Below, one piece after another: positions 62,285 to 64,000 of a stretch of 64,000 nucleotides of DNA (position 1 is its first letter; every line of letters begins with the position of its first letter). This stretch comes from Akkermansia muciniphila (GTDB lineage Bacteria > Verrucomicrobiota > Verrucomicrobiia > Limisphaerales > UBA9464): positions 1 to 64,000 of the forward strand of contig CAMDGV010000014.1 of assembly GCA_945898055.1 (NCBI GenBank), read 5' to 3'. A model generated the notes under the pieces. The model had not been told where the DNA came from and ran no database searches. It saw only the letters and a list, made by a program, of their open reading frames with translations. A program made the position numbers and the translations under genes.

Positions 62285-62974
62285 ATGCTTAGAGTTTCCA
62301 ATCTTTCTGTCGGCTACGGCCAGAGCTGTGTAATCCAAGATATGAACTTCTCCGTTGGTGAGGCAGAGATTCTCGCCATTATGGGCCGCAACGGTATGGG
62401 GAAAACTACCCTGCTAAAATCCTTAATCGGAATTCTTCCGTCGCGACAAGGATCGATACGGCTAGGCGATACAGAAATCTCAGGACTTGCTACCCATCAG
62501 CGAGTTCATAGCGGACTAGCTTTTGTACCACAGGGACGCATGATTTTCCCCGCACTAACGGTGGCAGAAAATATTTTAACTGGGTCTCGTGGTCCACTTG
62601 AGAAAAGCGATTGGGATGAGTTATATGCTCTCTTTCCAATTCTGTATGAGATGCGCAAACGCAAGGGCGGCAACCTATCTGGGGGGCAACAGCAGCAACT
62701 CGCGATTGCTCGGGCCCTAATTTCAAATCCAAAGGTTCTGGTGCTCGACGAACCAACTGAGGGCATCCAGCCCTCAATTATTAAGGATATTGCCCGAGCT
62801 CTGCGAGAGATTCGATCCACTCGCAAAATAGCCATCATCGTTACCGAGCAGGTCGTGAGCTTCATGATGGACGTTTGCGATCGGGCGCTCGTGATAGAGA
62901 GAGGGCGCTTTGTCCATGAGGCGCCTCGCGAGGGACTCAGTGCTGATCAAGTCAGATCATTACTGGCGGTCTGA
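62285..62974 (+). CDS. urtE: urea/amide ABC transporter ATP-binding protein
   Basis: From the ATG at 62285 the protein has 229 aa and starts MLRVSNLSVGYGQSCV, as LivF/UrtE proteins do; the frame runs 14 codons further back over the end of urtD. Walker A is GRNGMGKTT, the signature is LSGGQQQQLAIARAL, and Walker B is VLVLDEPTEGIQPS, with the EGIQPS motif characteristic of UrtE. The H-loop position reads VTEQVVSF, so the histidine is replaced by glutamine as in other members of this branch. It ends 69 bp before the formamidase gene. Confidence 0.92.
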   Translation: MLRVSNLSVGYGQSCVIQDMNFSVGEAEILAIMGRNGMGKTTLLKSLIGILPSRQGSIRLGDTEISGLATHQRVHSGLAFVPQGRMIFPALTVAENILTGSRGPLEKSDWDELYALFPILYEMRKRKGGNLSGGQQQQLAIARALISNPKVLVLDEPTEGIQPSIIKDIARALREIRSTRKIAIIVTEQVVSFMMDVCDRALVIERGRFVHEAPREGLSADQVRSLLAV

Positions 62975-63043
62975 TTTTTCGAATTTCAACTCCTTCCGTA
63001 GTACTGACCATTAACAAAATTGCCCCAAACAAAAATTAATTCT

Positions 63044-64000
63044 ATGGCAAAACCACTGATTAAAGTCGACTTCAAGACTCCCCCCGAAGAGCAATCTTAT
63101 TTGCACAACCGCTGGCATCCAGATATCCCTATGGTCGCTTGGGTGAAACCAGGTGATGAGTTTCGTATCGAGTGCATTGACTGGACAGGAGGTCAGATCG
63201 CCAATGACAACAACGCCCGAGATATCGAGGTGGTGGATCTTTCGAAGGTGCACTACCTCTCTGGTCCAATTGGAGTGAAGGGCGCTGAACCCGGCGATTT
63301 GCTGGTGGTGGATTTACTCGACGTTGGGGTCCTTCCGGAATCTGCCTGGGGTTTCACCGGTATTTTCGCCAAGGAAAATGGCGGTGGATTTCTCACTGAA
63401 CACTATCCAGATGCTCGGAAGGCCTGTTGGAACTTCAGCGGGTTATATGCAAATTCACGGCATATTCCAAATATCGAATTCGCCGGAATCATTCACCCAG
63501 GCTTGATCGGTTGCCTCCCCTCCAAGGAGCTTCTTTCCACTTGGAACACACGCGAGGGTGCCCTCTTCGCAACAGACCCTCAACGGGTCCCTCCCCTTTG
63601 CGCCATGCCCTACTCGCCCACAGCACACATGGGAGGAATGGCCAAATCGAAGATCCCCAAAGCGGCAGCCGAGGCCGCACGAACGGTTCCCCCGCGTGAA
63701 CATGGTGGAAACTGCGACATAAAAAATCTAAGCCGCGGTTCAAAGATCTTCTTTCCAGTCTATGTAAAAGGGGGAGGTCTCTCGATGGGGGACATTCATT
63801 TTTCCCAAGGCGACGGTGAGATTACTTTTTGTGGGGCAATCGAAATGGCCGGATTTCTCGATGTGCGTGTGTCCATTATTAAAGGAGGCATGAAAATGTA
63901 TGGGGTCAAAAATCCTATTTTCCAACCTAGCCCAGTCGAGCCTAAGTATAGTCGCTTCCTCATCTTTGAGGGCATCTCAGTCGATGAATCCGGAAAGCAG
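63044..64000 (+). CDS. fmdA: formamidase (FmdA/acetamidase family), 3' end outside window
   Basis: An open frame from the ATG at 63044 to the last base (319 codons, no stop) encodes the FmdA-type amidase: VDFKTPPEEQSYLHNRWHPD, KPGDEFRIECIDWTGGQI, DIEVVDLSKVHYLSGPIGVKG, GDLLVVDLLDV, IIHPGLIGCLPSKELL, PREHGGNCDIKNLSRGS and GDIHFSQGDGEITFCGAIEMAG. FmdA hydrolyses formamide (and related short amides) to ammonia and formate. About 90 residues of a normal 400-410-aa protein lie beyond the window. In methylotrophs fmdA is next to UrtABC-like fmdDEF transport genes, so the arrangement here suggests amide uptake and use as nitrogen source. Confidence 0.92.
   Translation, partial: MAKPLIKVDFKTPPEEQSYLHNRWHPDIPMVAWVKPGDEFRIECIDWTGGQIANDNNARDIEVVDLSKVHYLSGPIGVKGAEPGDLLVVDLLDVGVLPESAWGFTGIFAKENGGGFLTEHYPDARKACWNFSGLYANSRHIPNIEFAGIIHPGLIGCLPSKELLSTWNTREGALFATDPQRVPPLCAMPYSPTAHMGGMAKSKIPKAAAEAARTVPPREHGGNCDIKNLSRGSKIFFPVYVKGGGLSMGDIHFSQGDGEITFCGAIEMAGFLDVRVSIIKGGMKMYGVKNPIFQPSPVEPKYSRFLIFEGISVDESGKQ

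Noticed and set aside
1-64000. CRISPR array
   Set aside because: No regularly spaced 25-40-bp repeats with unique spacers; the only array-like region (45.9-46.4 kb) has large adjacent modules and no cas genes nearby.

Overview
The window looks like chromosomal DNA of a Verrucomicrobiota bacterium, probably near the Pedosphaera/Limisphaerales group. This is inferred from gene content, not from a marker gene. The signs are a PVC-type haem-binding CxxCH protein, two secreted PQQ-type beta-propeller proteins, a giant RCC1/Ig/dockerin secreted protein, RHS tip genes with RAYT debris, and menaquinone made by the futalosine route (MqnC). Many genes start without a visible Shine-Dalgarno sequence.

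Layout. 1-2.7 kb: remnant of an MFS transporter, a ceramidase-like lipoprotein and a DUF486 gene broken by one in-frame TAG. 2.8-9.8 kb: ten co-directional, mostly overlapping genes: ECF sigma factor, small protein, PflX-like radical SAM protein, small protein, Ycf46-like AAA+ ATPase, DUF1257 protein, DUF2997 protein, a membrane protein with an S26-like domain lacking the catalytic residues, a TPR protein and a PilT-like ATPase. The core of this cluster (Ycf46-DUF1257-DUF2997) has no established function and is the best candidate here for an undescribed system. 10.5-13.1 kb: an RHS tip with a novel C-terminal domain and putative immunity gene, a broken RAYT and a second RHS fragment, all bracketed by a 154-bp direct repeat; a 50-bp palindromic element sits in frame inside the first RHS gene. 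13.2-16.1 kb: tRNA-Glu, a glutathione peroxidase fragment, and an operon of polyprenyl synthase, ECF sigma factor and putative anti-sigma. 16.4-29.9 kb: SIS protein, PQQ propeller protein, ComB, DEAD-box helicase, MqnC, the giant secreted protein and the haem-binding protein. 30.2-31.6 kb: clpS, a DUF2017-like gene and aat (N-degron pathway).

31.7-45.7 kb: respiratory complex I, nuoB to nuoN. nuoA is missing, a tRNA-Gln gene on the opposite strand lies between nuoE and nuoF, and an 18-bp CRP/FNR-like palindrome precedes nuoB. NuoM appears to lack the TM7 lysine. The electron acceptor for this complex would be the menaquinone whose ring (MqnC) and possibly tail (polyprenyl synthase) are made by genes upstream. 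45.9-46.4 kb: a mosaic repeat array. 46.7-56.4 kb: NagD-like phosphatase, PQQ/EF-hand protein, PepP, FolK, DapB, a membrane protein and three overlapping CNNM/CorC-type paralogues. 56.5-64 kb: a LysR regulator divergent from urtABCDE and a formamidase gene cut by the window end. A good sigma-54 promoter match lies ahead of urtA, suggesting nitrogen-responsive uptake and hydrolysis of urea or short amides.
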